Below, one piece after another: positions 8,678 to 17,003 of a stretch of DNA of 64,000 nucleotides; positions within the stretch are counted from its first letter, which is position 1, and the number at the start of each line of letters is the position of its first letter. Source of the DNA: Chloroflexota bacterium (GTDB taxonomy: Bacteria > Chloroflexota > Dehalococcoidia > GIF9 > UBA5629). A program made the position numbers and the translations under genes. The notes under the pieces were generated by a model, which did not search any database, was not told the origin of the DNA, and saw only the letters and a program-made list of their open reading frames with translations. The DNA lies in the NCBI GenBank assembly GCA_016875875.1, contig VGOP01000007.1, positions 1 through 64,000 of the forward strand, read 5' to 3'.

Positions 8678-9559
8678 TTAGGTTGCTATGTCTTTTATCT
8701 TTTCACCCTTCTTTTTGTCAAGGTGAACAGCACAGACAGCATAGCATTTGGCGCACCAGGCTGGTTGTGCACCTACCTCACGCTCCAGATAAGCCTGAGC
8801 TGGGTGTTTTCTAGCGAGATAACTGAACATCTCCTCAGTGCTCGGCCTGGTCTCGGGCAAGGTAAATTCTGTCATGGCGAAGGTCCCCTTACTTGTCAGA
8901 CCACCACAGCCGAAGATACACCGCCATTTAGTAACATGCCCGGATGCTAATTCCATCCCATCCATGTGGAAGGTATCAAGCCTGTCTGCTGTAAGTGCCT
9001 GGGTAGGGCAGATATTGACACACATGTTGCAGTGGTCGCAAATTTGATGCTTGACTAATGGGTCGGGGTTTAATGGAGCATCGGTGATAATGCTCACCAG
9101 CTTTTGTTTGCCGCCGAATTCTGGAGTGAGCAAAAGCTGGTGTTGGCCTAGCTCACCCATTCCGGCGGCTACGGCAGCGTGGCGATGGCTAATCCCCCAG
9201 CGGAACAAGGGGTCTCTGGGGGCATTAGCTGGTATAGGGCAGGCTTCATAGCCCTGTCTCTCGATAAGATTGGCTAAGTGGAAGGCAATCATGTCAAGCT
9301 CGGCATTAATTGTCTTTAATGCATAGCTTTGGTATGTATAAACCTCTTTTCCTTTGGCTACACAGCGCAGGATACCCAGCGGCACCCGCATAGCTACTAC
9401 CACAACGGCTTGTGCCTGTGGAATATAGAACCTTGGGTGACGATTATCGGGGGCCTCCTCGAAGCGGCTCACTGGTGCAACTCCCACCAGGTCAGCCCCT
9501 TTCTCCCTAGCGAGTTCTTTTATTTTCTGTGTCAACTTGGTCATACTTGGAGTAACCAT
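8678..9559 (-). CDS. QueG-like 4Fe-4S protein (epoxyqueuosine-reductase family relative)
   Basis: This 293-residue cytosolic protein resembles the cobalamin/4Fe-4S core of epoxyqueuosine reductase. It has an N-terminal KIKELAREKGADLVGVAPVSRF segment and an AAGMGELGQHQLLLTPEFG block, which corresponds to the GxxGK(H/N) region of QueG. A ferredoxin motif CDHCNMCVNICP follows near residue 175. A second Cys set near the C terminus (CAKCYAVC) lacks the usual proline, and a CIFGC pair lies between them. It has no HEAT extension. QueG relatives are reductases of unknown substrate in anaerobes, so queuosine synthesis should not be assumed. GGAGA precedes the ATG. Confidence 0.65.
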   Translation of the reverse strand: MVTPSMTKLTQKIKELAREKGADLVGVAPVSRFEEAPDNRHPRFYIPQAQAVVVVAMRVPLGILRCVAKGKEVYTYQSYALKTINAELDMIAFHLANLIERQGYEACPIPANAPRDPLFRWGISHRHAAVAAGMGELGQHQLLLTPEFGGKQKLVSIITDAPLNPDPLVKHQICDHCNMCVNICPTQALTADRLDTFHMDGMELASGHVTKWRCIFGCGGLTSKGTFAMTEFTLPETRPSTEEMFSYLARKHPAQAYLEREVGAQPAWCAKCYAVCAVHLDKKKGEKIKDIAT

Positions 9560-9600
9560 TCTCTGTCTCCTTTACCTTATATATAAATATATAATATATG

Positions 9601-9614
9601 ACAACAACTGTTGT
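9601..9614. promoter_or_regulatory. 14-bp palindrome upstream of the QueG-like gene
   Basis: ACAACA and TGTTGT form perfect 6-bp inverted arms around a 2-base centre. The site lies next to an AT-only stretch (about 9577-9599) that could contain the -10 region for the gene starting at 9559. Size and position fit a dimeric repressor operator. The regulator is unknown, and the arms do not match the marR operator. Confidence 0.4.
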
Positions 9615-9689
9615 AAGGTGCAATTTGTAGCATCTATGATTCGCCGCTGTTTCTCATCCGTCAACGTAAGCGTTTATTGACTGACTGGC

Positions 9690-10823
9690 TCAGGCGGCAG
9701 CCAGAGCAGCTTGGATTTCCTTTCTGGAAAACTCGGATGTTTCATGTATCAGTCTGGCCTCCAGCACTTGTCTCGCTTGGCTGCCTCCGATTTTACCTAG
9801 GGCCCAAGCAACGTAGCCACGCACCAGCTCTTCAGGGTCTTGCATTGCCTGGGCGAGGTCAGGGATATAAGCGGGATCGCCTGTATTCCCGATGGCAATG
9901 GCGGCGTTTCTCTGGAAGTATTTCTTGTGCCTGATGTAGTTGTACATCAGCGGTTGTACTCCTTTGGTGTAGTACTCATCAGTGAGATTCAGAAGCTTAG
10001 TGAGCTCAAAATCTTTTGCCATCTTGGTCAGGAACTCATTCTCGGGCAGCTTTGCCTTTAACCTCTTCTGGTTTCGGGGGCATACTTCTTGACAGATATC
10101 GCAGCCGTGAATCCATGTGCCCATCTTCTCTCTGATGTCAGGTGGTATGTAGCTGGTGACGCCTCCGGGGTAGTTATCTTGGGTCATAAAGGTATTGAAG
10201 GCGATGCAACGGCGTGGGTCCATCTTCATAGGTTCGTAGAGTGACCCCGTGGGGCAAGCTTCGATGCAAGCAGTGCATTTAGGTGGGCACTTGACCTTTA
10301 GGATGGACTCATCGTAGTCGAGTTCAGCATCAACCACGAAGGCGGTGATGAGGATGAGCGATCCTATATTATCAGCGAAGGCGAAGGTATTTTTCCCGTA
10401 GGTGACAATTCCAGTCCGGGCTGCAGCTAGCCGTTCTGGAAGAGACAATCGTTCGGCTACTTGACAGCCATTTTTCTCTAGAAAGTCCCGCATCAGTTGT
10501 CGTCGTGCGCCGTTAATGCGAGTTCGTGGTGTTAAGTAGCCTCTGCCTAAGTAGTGCCGACCTATCTTGCCTAAGAGCTTCTCGGGGAAAGACTCCCTGG
10601 AGAAGTCGTGCACCAGGGCTATGATGGATTTAGCTGTTGGCATGACGCTCTTAGGGTCAGCGCCTATGAGCGGCTGAAAGGTGCTCTCAATGTACCAGCG
10701 ATACATGTCACGTCGCGCGTTGAGTTCAGCAACGTAATCTGGGAAGCCGTCTGCAGTAGTAATGCCTACTCTACTATAGCCCAGGTCAAGGGCAAAATCT
10801 TTTATGTCTTCGCTTAATGACAT
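9690..10823 (-). CDS. QueG-like iron-sulfur protein with C-terminal HEAT repeats
   Basis: The 377-residue protein has the length and order of epoxyqueuosine reductase. An N-terminal cobalamin-binding-type domain contains RTGIVTYGKNTFAFADN, comparable to the GWxGK(H/N) loop. Two 4Fe-4S motifs follow (KCTACIEACPTGSL and GCDICQEVCPRNQ). The C-terminal HEAT segment (about 305-377) contains RNAAIAIGNTGDPAYIPDL and VRGYVAWALGKIGG. It could be the genuine QueG (final step of queuosine synthesis in tRNA) or a paralogue. The Trp of the usual loop is absent. It starts three bases after the stop of the upstream ferredoxin gene, so the two are almost certainly translated together. Confidence 0.7.
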   Translation of the reverse strand: MSLSEDIKDFALDLGYSRVGITTADGFPDYVAELNARRDMYRWYIESTFQPLIGADPKSVMPTAKSIIALVHDFSRESFPEKLLGKIGRHYLGRGYLTPRTRINGARRQLMRDFLEKNGCQVAERLSLPERLAAARTGIVTYGKNTFAFADNIGSLILITAFVVDAELDYDESILKVKCPPKCTACIEACPTGSLYEPMKMDPRRCIAFNTFMTQDNYPGGVTSYIPPDIREKMGTWIHGCDICQEVCPRNQKRLKAKLPENEFLTKMAKDFELTKLLNLTDEYYTKGVQPLMYNYIRHKKYFQRNAAIAIGNTGDPAYIPDLAQAMQDPEELVRGYVAWALGKIGGSQARQVLEARLIHETSEFSRKEIQAALAAA

Positions 10824-10826
10824 TGT

Positions 10827-12077
10827 CTATAGAACCCTCCGCTTCTGTATCAGGTAATTAACATTTTCATTTACTGTTCTGCTGCTGTTAGCGCTGTCTT
10901 TGGTGGCCTGCAAATCGCTCATGTACTGCATAATATAGTCGCGTCCAGTCACTGGCGGATCATGGATAACTGCACGGCGTTCTAGCACCAGTGACTTTGT
11001 AGGGCATTTGTAGGCACACACGCCGCAGCCGATGCAGAAGTCAATATTGGCTGCGGATACTTTGCCAGTTTTATTCTTCAACTCTTTCTCGCCTGGCACT
11101 ATGGTGAGTCTATCTTTGGCTCCAGGGAAGTCTTCTAGGTGGAGCGCTTCCATGGGGCAGCGCTTGACGCATAAGCCACAGCCGATACAGGTGTGCGAGT
11201 TGGTTTGAATGTGGTAGTTAGATGGGGTCAGGCTCATGGAATGTTTCAGTTTATGGAATGCCTCGAACCATATGCAGCAACATTTGCAGCAATTGCAGAT
11301 GGTATCTGGTCTCTCCTGTTGGTTATCTATTGCATGAACTAATCCGACTTCAGCACACTGGCGTAGTATGTCTTCAGTTTCCTGCCGTGTGATCTCGCGA
11401 CCCATACCATTTTCCACGATATAGTGGCCGAGCGTGCCGAAATGAAGACAGACCTCGGTGGGATACTCACAGTTGGGGAAGTCAGGGTCGAGATTTTTAC
11501 GGTGCTTGCAAGGACAGGTGGTGACCACAAAATAATCTTGGGAATCCAGCACTTTGATTACCTCTTCGTAAGGCAAGACCTGTTTGGTGTCCTCGATTGT
11601 CTCTTGAATGGGCAGCACTCGCAGTCCTTTTGCTTGTGTATGCTTGTACTGTTCAAAACCGCCATGGTAGTAATGCTGATTGTGCAGTGGTGCCAAGGTT
11701 TTGCTCAACTTGTCTCTGCGACCAGGCCAGAAGGCTGTGCGTCCAATGAAAAATGCATCATTAAGTCTGTAGCGCACGGTGTCCCCTCTCACCGTGCGGA
11801 AAACGAGACCTTTCCTTGCCATCGCATCAAACAGTTTGCGTAGTTCGGCAGGGTCCATCTGTTTTATTTCAGCCAGTTCCTCAAGGTTTTTCCCTGAAAA
11901 CGGCATACCGGTCAGCAGTGATGCTTCCTCTGGAGTATACTGAGCTCTTATCAAAGGCAGTATATAATCTGTCTCGGGTAATCCCCACCATGTCTGCCTG
12001 AGCCAGTCCATAAAATGCTGATAAACCTCCCCCTCAGCTACGATTTTTTCCTTCCTTGGCTTTCTTGGCTGGGACAT
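10827..12077 (-). CDS. Winged-helix/4Fe-4S ferredoxin-domain protein
   Basis: The 416-residue protein joins two parts. An N-terminal region (about 35-110) has the look of a winged-helix domain (EELAEIKQMDPAELRKLFDA, then GLVFRTV and TVRYRL strands). A Cys-rich middle carries TTCPCKHRKN, CLHFG and CNCCKCCC, and two C-terminal ferredoxin motifs follow (CIGCGLCVKRCP and CIGCGVCAYKCP). It could relay electrons to the two QueG-like proteins encoded just downstream, or act as a redox-responsive regulator. Neither is shown. AGGAGG precedes the ATG, and an unusual AT-only palindromic stretch lies further upstream. Confidence 0.65.
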   Translation of the reverse strand: MSQPRKPRKEKIVAEGEVYQHFMDWLRQTWWGLPETDYILPLIRAQYTPEEASLLTGMPFSGKNLEELAEIKQMDPAELRKLFDAMARKGLVFRTVRGDTVRYRLNDAFFIGRTAFWPGRRDKLSKTLAPLHNQHYYHGGFEQYKHTQAKGLRVLPIQETIEDTKQVLPYEEVIKVLDSQDYFVVTTCPCKHRKNLDPDFPNCEYPTEVCLHFGTLGHYIVENGMGREITRQETEDILRQCAEVGLVHAIDNQQERPDTICNCCKCCCIWFEAFHKLKHSMSLTPSNYHIQTNSHTCIGCGLCVKRCPMEALHLEDFPGAKDRLTIVPGEKELKNKTGKVSAANIDFCIGCGVCAYKCPTKSLVLERRAVIHDPPVTGRDYIMQYMSDLQATKDSANSSRTVNENVNYLIQKRRVL

Positions 12078-12152
12078 TATAATTTCCTCCTTTTTTCTTT
12101 ACTTTTATATATAGTATATATAGGGGTCACGTCATTGTGCTCTACATGAGAT

Positions 12153-13094
12153 CTAATCTGCCAGGCTACGATAAAGCTTCTCAGACTCTGTGACGATGCC
12201 CTCAATCAGTTCCTTTACCGTCTTTATCTCATTGATCAGCCCCGCTACCTGTCCTGCAACGTAGAATCCGTTCTCGGGGTCGTTCTCCTGGGACAAGTTC
12301 ATCATTTTTGGAGCGAGTATCATTTGTATCTCCTCTCGCGGCTTGTTCTCCTCATCCAGTTGCTGGAGAGTGTCGAAGAGCTTGTTCTTGATTATCCTGA
12401 CAGGGTACGCTTTACGAGTAGCCAGCCCGGTGGCGGTATCTGAGGCGTTGAGAAGCATTTGTTTGTAAGTATCGCTTACCCGGTCGCATTCTTTGGTAGC
12501 CAGGAAAGTGGTACCCATTTGAATTCCCTGAGCTCCTAATGCCAAAGCGGCTAGGAATCCCCGAGCATCAGCTATACCGCCTGCTGCCACGACTGGCACG
12601 TTCACTGTGTCTACAACCTGTGGGATCAATACCATAGTAGTTATCTCATCTCTGGAGGCAATCCCCCCCGATTCAGTGCCTTCAGCGATGACCACATCCA
12701 CCCCAGCTGCGACTGCCTTTACCGCTCCTCTTACATTAGATACCACGTGCAGCCATTTTGCTCCTGAGCCTTTGATTTTTTTTGCCCATCTTTCTGGGCT
12801 TCCTGCAGAAGTGGAGACTATGCCTACGCTCTCCGCAAAGATGGCATCGAGCATTGCATCCATGTCTGGTCGGAAAAGCGGACAATTAACCGCGAAAGGC
12901 TTGGTGGTGAGGCGCTTGCATTCTTGAATTTCACGCCGAGACTCTTCAACGGAGATAAAGGCTGTGGCTACTGAACCAAGGGCGCCTGCGTTAGATACGG
13001 CTGCGGCTAATTTGCCAGTGGAGATACCTCCCATTGCGCCCAGAATAATGGGGTGCTCGATTCCTAAAAATTTGCACAATTCAGTTTTTTTCAT
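12153..13094 (-). CDS. NAD(P)H-dependent flavin oxidoreductase (nitronate monooxygenase / FabK-like)
   Basis: The 313-residue TIM-barrel flavoprotein opens with LGIEHPIILGAMGGIS. It contains the FMN phosphate-binding segments VVAAGGIADARGF and ALGAQGIQMGTTFLAT, as in 2-nitropropane dioxygenase and enoyl reductase FabK. The ATG at 13092-13094 has AAGGAG upstream; a longer in-frame start would run towards marR and has no ribosome site. It lies 34 bases downstream of marR and probably shares its transcript. MarR-linked flavin oxidoreductases often act on xenobiotics or enones, which is only suggestive here. The exact substrate is unknown. Confidence 0.82.
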   Translation of the reverse strand: MKKTELCKFLGIEHPIILGAMGGISTGKLAAAVSNAGALGSVATAFISVEESRREIQECKRLTTKPFAVNCPLFRPDMDAMLDAIFAESVGIVSTSAGSPERWAKKIKGSGAKWLHVVSNVRGAVKAVAAGVDVVIAEGTESGGIASRDEITTMVLIPQVVDTVNVPVVAAGGIADARGFLAALALGAQGIQMGTTFLATKECDRVSDTYKQMLLNASDTATGLATRKAYPVRIIKNKLFDTLQQLDEENKPREEIQMILAPKMMNLSQENDPENGFYVAGQVAGLINEIKTVKELIEGIVTESEKLYRSLAD

Positions 13095-13128
13095 AGTTCT
13101 CCTTCTCAATTCATTTTCTGTTCTGTGT

Positions 13129-13551
13129 TCAAGCACTTGACTCTCCCAGGGTTCTGAGAACCTTTTCAAAGGTAGCCATGTCCTTTTTGGAGAATGGCTG
13201 TTTTAAGGTCGTGTCTAACTCGTCAGCGAACTCCAAAATACGAGGTCCTAGTTCTTTTGCCTTTTCAGTAAGGAGTACTAATGCTGACCTTCTGTCATCA
13301 GGGTTTGGCTTACGTTTCACATAGCCACTCTTTTCCAGCCTGTCGATAATCCCGGTAAGTGTTGAGCTGTCCAGTGAGACCCGGTCTCCAAGCTCACCGA
13401 TGGTGATGTTGTCGTCCATCCATAAGGCGTTGAACACAAAGTACTGTGGTGGTGTTAGCCCGAATGGGGATAGTCGCTTTTCGTAGTAGTCGTATACACG
13501 GCGCATCACCCGTCCCAAGTTGAAACAGATATGTTTTCTAGCATCATACAT
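13129..13551 (-). CDS. MarR-family transcriptional regulator
   Basis: The 140-residue protein has the winged helix-turn-helix of MarR. LTPPQYFVFNALW leads to the DNA-recognition region ITIGELGDRVSLDSSTLTGIIDRLEKSGYVKR, and the wing is RKPNPDDRRSALVLLTEKA. Such regulators are dimeric repressors released by small ligands, often phenolic or acyl compounds. Its promoter and an overlapping palindromic operator lie immediately upstream, so autoregulation is likely. The genes downstream on the same strand (flavin oxidoreductase, Fe-S proteins, ligase) and the divergent catabolic operon are the natural targets. Confidence 0.92.
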   Translation of the reverse strand: MYDARKHICFNLGRVMRRVYDYYEKRLSPFGLTPPQYFVFNALWMDDNITIGELGDRVSLDSSTLTGIIDRLEKSGYVKRKPNPDDRRSALVLLTEKAKELGPRILEFADELDTTLKQPFSKKDMATFEKVLRTLGESSA

Positions 13552-13571
13552 GGCGGTACTCCTATAATTTG

Positions 13572-13592
13572 TGCACAGTTATTTTGTGTGCA
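13572..13592. promoter_or_regulatory. Candidate MarR operator
   Basis: TGCACA (13572-13577) and TGTGCA (13587-13592) are perfect 6-bp inverted arms with a 9-base spacer. The site abuts the marR -10 hexamer and covers the expected transcription start. A dimer bound here would block marR transcription. Assignment to this MarR is by position only. Confidence 0.6.
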
Positions 13593-13620
13593 TTGTAAAA
13601 TCATTGCCAGCATTTGTCAA
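13592..13620 (-). promoter_or_regulatory. sigma-70-type promoter of marR
   Basis: On the minus strand TTGACA (13615-13620) and TACAAT (13592-13597) are separated by exactly 17 bases. The transcription start would fall inside the palindromic operator about 30 bases upstream of the marR ATG, which has AGGAG in front. Confidence 0.75.
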
Positions 13621-13735
13621 GCAGTTGAAGGAAAAGCCGTTTTCTATTTATCGTTCATGGCTTCACTAATGGTAAGTGTCAACAGAAGGGACACTCATTC
13701 GTAAAATTTATTTTGGGAACGTTATTAGTCCAAGG

Positions 13736-13764
13736 TTGACAGGTAATAAGGTCTATGCTATAGT
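13736..13764 (+). promoter_or_regulatory. sigma-70-type promoter of the catabolic operon
   Basis: TTGACA (13736-13741) and TATAGT (13759-13764) are separated by 17 bases. A TGC just before the -10 gives an extended -10. It sits about 40 bases upstream of the GGAGG and ATG of the HMGCS/DUF35 gene, which also argues that the gene does not start at the earlier in-frame codon near 13676. Confidence 0.75.
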
Positions 13765-13804
13765 CCTTTCGGCCCTAAAAACACTGACATTAGGAGGTTT
13801 ATTA

Positions 13805-15247
13805 ATGGTAGGTATTAAGTCTTACGGAGCTTATATCCCACGGTATAGAATGAACCACAATACTATCTTCGGAGCGGTAGGTTTTCTGGGAACATTTCCC
13901 ACACCGGGTGAGAAGTCAGTTGCCAATCATGATGAAGATACTCTTAGCATGGCGGTAGCTGCCGGGATTGACTGCATAAACGGCTTGAAGCGAGAGCAGA
14001 TAGATGGCTTATTTCTAGCTACTACTAGTCAGCCGTATATGCTGAGGCAAAATTCGGCAATTGTAGCTGTTGCTCTTGACCTTCAACCTACTATAAGGAT
14101 TGCTGACTTCATTGGTTCTAGCAAGGCAGGTACCAGTGCTCTCGTCTCTGCTTTTGATGCTGTAAAGGGAGGCACTTCAAGCAATATCCTGGTCTGTGCT
14201 TCTGACTGTCGATTAAGTAAGCCTGGCGGTCCTCAGGAACATCTCTATGGTGATGGTGCGGCAGCTCTGCTGCTGGGGAATGAGGGGGTGATTGCTACTT
14301 TGGATGGTTCCTATTCTGTTTCCTATGATTTCCCTGACCGCTGGAAAACAAGTGCAGAAGAATTTGAACATGCCTGGGAAGACAGGTTTATTCGGGATGA
14401 AGGTTATGCCAAAATGATACCTGAAGCGATTTCTGGGTTACTAAAGAAATGTAATTTGAACATTAAGGATTTTGCCAAAATTATATTTCCGGGCATTTAT
14501 GCTAGAGAACATGCTGCCATAATCAAACGATTGGGTGCTGAGCCGGGTCAGATTCAGGATACGTTGCTCGACAAGGTGGGTGATACTGGGGCAGCTTCGC
14601 CTTTGATGATGTTGGTGGCTGCACTTGAAGACGCCAAACCGGGAGACAAAATACTGGTCGCTAGTTTTGGAAACGGCAGCGACGCTCTATTATTCCAGGT
14701 GACTGAAAACATCAAGAAGGTTGGGGATAGGCGTGGAGTGAAAAAGCATTTGGCTTTAAAAAAGGAACTCGCCAGCTATGAGAGATATCTCGCCTTCCGC
14801 AATTTGGCTCCGATGGATACAGGCATGCGTGGTGAAATGAGTCTTCGCACTCCGATGTCCGCGCTTTTCAGAGAGCGGAAGGCAATTTTGTCGCTTTGTG
14901 GTTCCAAATGTAAAAAGTGTGGCACGCCACAATATCCGTTCCAGAGAGTGTGTGTAAATCCTGATTGCGGTGCCGTTGACCAGATGGACGACTACCGTTT
15001 TTCAGACAAGAATGGTGTTGTTTTTACCTATACTGGTGATAATTTGGCTGCCAGCATTGACCCGCCGGCAATCTACGGATTCGTCGATTTTGAAGGAGGA
15101 GGCAGATTCTGGTTTGACTTTACGGACTGTGACCTTGATTCAGTTAAAGTAGGTATGCCAGTGGAGATGACCTTCCGCAGAAGATATTTGGACGAACCCA
15201 CTGGTGTTTACGGCTACTCGTGGAAGGCAACGCCGGTACGCGCCTAA
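13805..15247 (+). CDS. HMG-CoA-synthase-fold protein fused to a DUF35 zinc-ribbon/OB domain
   Basis: The 480-residue protein has two parts. Residues 1 to about 330 follow the archaeal-type HMG-CoA synthase fold (GIKSYGAYIPRYRM, EKSVANHDEDTLSMAV, a DTGAASPLMML block and SFGNGSDALLFQ). Residues about 365-480 carry a zinc ribbon (CKKCGTPQYPFQRVCVNPDC) and OB fold of the DUF35 type. The acyl-accepting Cys of HMG-CoA synthases (FACKAGT) is Ser106 here (GSSKAGT), and the usual catalytic His block is not recognisable. An ordinary condensing reaction is therefore doubtful. A retro-aldol or scaffold role beside the thiolase encoded next is conceivable. The ATG at 13805 has AGGAGG upstream. Confidence 0.8.
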   Translation: MVGIKSYGAYIPRYRMNHNTIFGAVGFLGTFPTPGEKSVANHDEDTLSMAVAAGIDCINGLKREQIDGLFLATTSQPYMLRQNSAIVAVALDLQPTIRIADFIGSSKAGTSALVSAFDAVKGGTSSNILVCASDCRLSKPGGPQEHLYGDGAAALLLGNEGVIATLDGSYSVSYDFPDRWKTSAEEFEHAWEDRFIRDEGYAKMIPEAISGLLKKCNLNIKDFAKIIFPGIYAREHAAIIKRLGAEPGQIQDTLLDKVGDTGAASPLMMLVAALEDAKPGDKILVASFGNGSDALLFQVTENIKKVGDRRGVKKHLALKKELASYERYLAFRNLAPMDTGMRGEMSLRTPMSALFRERKAILSLCGSKCKKCGTPQYPFQRVCVNPDCGAVDQMDDYRFSDKNGVVFTYTGDNLAASIDPPAIYGFVDFEGGGRFWFDFTDCDLDSVKVGMPVEMTFRRRYLDEPTGVYGYSWKATPVRA

Positions 15248-15280
15248 TACTATAAAAATAAATAACTACGGAGGAGAAAA

Positions 15281-16483
15281 ATGGCAGAAGGTATTAAGGA
15301 CAAGGTGGCTATTATAGGGATGGGTTGTACCAAATTTGGGGAGTTGTGGAATAAAGGTGCTGAGGACTTGATGGTTGACGCATTTCAAGAATGTATTGAA
15401 GATGCGGGGATAGACAAAAAAGACCTTCAGGCAGCCTGGTTTGGCGTGCATTTTGAGGAGCAGAGTGTGGGCAAGGGTGCTACATCATTGGCATTGGCGC
15501 TGAAGTTGCCTTTCATCCCCGTGACTAGGGTAGAAAACTTCTGTGCTACTGCCACAGAAGCTTTTAGGGGTGCTTGTTATGCAGTGGCTTCAGGAGCTTA
15601 TGACATTGCGTTAGCTCTAGGTGTGGAGAAGCTTAAGGATACTGGGTATGGTGGTCTTCCTGGTGGTCCTGGCCTCATGGGAACAAAAAATGCACTCATC
15701 ATGCCTAAACTGACCGCTCCGGGGAGTTTTGCCATGATGGCTACCAGATACTTTGCCGTGTATGGGCTCAGTCCTGAGGAAGGCAAGAAGATGTTAGCTA
15801 AGGTATCGGTTAAAAGCCATTACAACGGGTCTAGGAACCCTAAGGCACACCTGCGCCGCGAAGTAACTGAGGAACAAGTTCTGAATGCTCCTATCATCGC
15901 ATGGCCGCTGGGGCTTTTTGACTGCTGTGGGGTCAGTGACGGCTCGGCGGCAGCTATCGTTACTCGAGCTGACATGGCTAAGAAATTGAGGCCCGACCCC
16001 GTGTACGTCAAGTCGCTCCAGGTCGCTCTGAGTTCGGGTGAGGAATTGATGTATACCAAGTGGGACGGTGCTCATGTTGAGACTGGGTACCGTGCTGGAG
16101 TACTGGCTTATAATGAGGCAGGTGTAAAGAATCCGCGCAAAGAGATAAGCATGGCCGAGGTACATGACTGTTTCTCCATCACTGAAGCCGTAACTATGGA
16201 GGATTTGCAGTTTAGCCCGAGGGGACGGGTTAAGGATGACATCGAGGCTGGACGCTTCAACTTGGATGGTGAGCAGCCTATTCAGCCTGATGGCGGATTG
16301 AAGTGTTTCGGGCATCCGATTGGTGCTTCTGGTCTAAGAATGCTATATGAGATGTACAAACAGTTGCAGGGCAAAGCTCAGATGCCAGAGCGCCAGCTAA
16401 AGAATCCCAAACTGGGTCTCACCCATAACATGGGTGGCTTCCCGGCAATGAACATCGTCAGCGTTGCAATCGTAGGACTCTAA
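15281..16483 (+). CDS. Thiolase-superfamily protein, SCP-x/lipid-transfer-protein type
   Basis: This 400-residue thiolase-fold protein keeps a nucleophilic Cys88 in VENFCATATEAFR, a CFGHPIGASG block with the catalytic His near 347, and HNMGGFPAMN near 384. In that last block His replaces the second catalytic Cys of classical thiolases. This pattern is typical of sterol-carrier-protein-x thiolases and of Ltp-type proteins that act on bulky side-chain CoA esters. It follows the HMGCS/DUF35 gene by 33 bases with GGAGGAG in front. DUF35 proteins are common partners of such thiolases, so a complex is likely. Expected reaction: thiolytic or retro-aldol release of a short acyl unit. Confidence 0.85.
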   Translation: MAEGIKDKVAIIGMGCTKFGELWNKGAEDLMVDAFQECIEDAGIDKKDLQAAWFGVHFEEQSVGKGATSLALALKLPFIPVTRVENFCATATEAFRGACYAVASGAYDIALALGVEKLKDTGYGGLPGGPGLMGTKNALIMPKLTAPGSFAMMATRYFAVYGLSPEEGKKMLAKVSVKSHYNGSRNPKAHLRREVTEEQVLNAPIIAWPLGLFDCCGVSDGSAAAIVTRADMAKKLRPDPVYVKSLQVALSSGEELMYTKWDGAHVETGYRAGVLAYNEAGVKNPRKEISMAEVHDCFSITEAVTMEDLQFSPRGRVKDDIEAGRFNLDGEQPIQPDGGLKCFGHPIGASGLRMLYEMYKQLQGKAQMPERQLKNPKLGLTHNMGGFPAMNIVSVAIVGL

Positions 16484-16512
16484 TAAAGAACTAAACTTTA
16501 AGGAGGTAAGCC

Positions 16513-16986
16513 ATGGCTGAAGGGTCTATAATTACAGATGAGTTAAAAAAACTAATAGGTGTCCCTGGAGAGCCGATTACTTTCAAGGTTGAAGAAGGGG
16601 CAATCCAAAGGTATGCGCAGGCTATAGGTGACCCCAACCCTTTATTTAACGATATAGAGAACGCCAGCAAAAATAAATATGGCAGGTTGATTTGCCCTCC
16701 AGGTTTCACCGGCTGGCCAATCAAAGGTGGAATTTCTGTCTTCAAACTCGTTGATTCGCTGATTAAGGCTGGGGCGCCAACTCGACTCCTTGATGGCGGT
16801 GTTGAATTTGAATTTGTCGAGCCTGTCGGCGCTGGAGATGTGCTAACTGCCACGCCTAAGATAGCTAGCATGACTGAGCGAGAAACGAAAATGGGCAAGA
16901 CTATGTTCACTACGGTCGAGACCACTTTCGTGAATCAGAAAGGCAAAGTGGCTCTCAATGGCCGATCGACATTCATCCAATTCTAA
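16513..16986 (+). CDS. MaoC-like hydratase, FAS1-like dehydratase (non-catalytic partner type)
   Basis: This 157-residue single hot-dog domain has the N-terminal hydratase signature VEEGAIQRYAQAIGDPNPLF and FTGWPIKGGISVF. In R-specific hydratases the active Asp and His sit in a DxxxxH motif. Here the Asp40 position is kept but Phe45 takes the place of His. It is followed 17 bases later by a second MaoC protein with an intact dyad, so the two probably form a heterodimer that hydrates an enoyl-CoA, with this subunit shaping the acyl pocket. A strong AAGGAGG precedes the ATG. Confidence 0.82.
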   Translation: MAEGSIITDELKKLIGVPGEPITFKVEEGAIQRYAQAIGDPNPLFNDIENASKNKYGRLICPPGFTGWPIKGGISVFKLVDSLIKAGAPTRLLDGGVEFEFVEPVGAGDVLTATPKIASMTERETKMGKTMFTTVETTFVNQKGKVALNGRSTFIQF

Positions 16987-17003
16987 GAAATTGAGGAGGA
17001 GAC

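Noticed and set aside
13676-13804. N-terminal extension of the HMGCS/DUF35 protein from an earlier in-frame ATG
   Set aside because: A good promoter lies inside this stretch and a strong AGGAGG precedes the ATG at 13805; the extra residues do not resemble the family.
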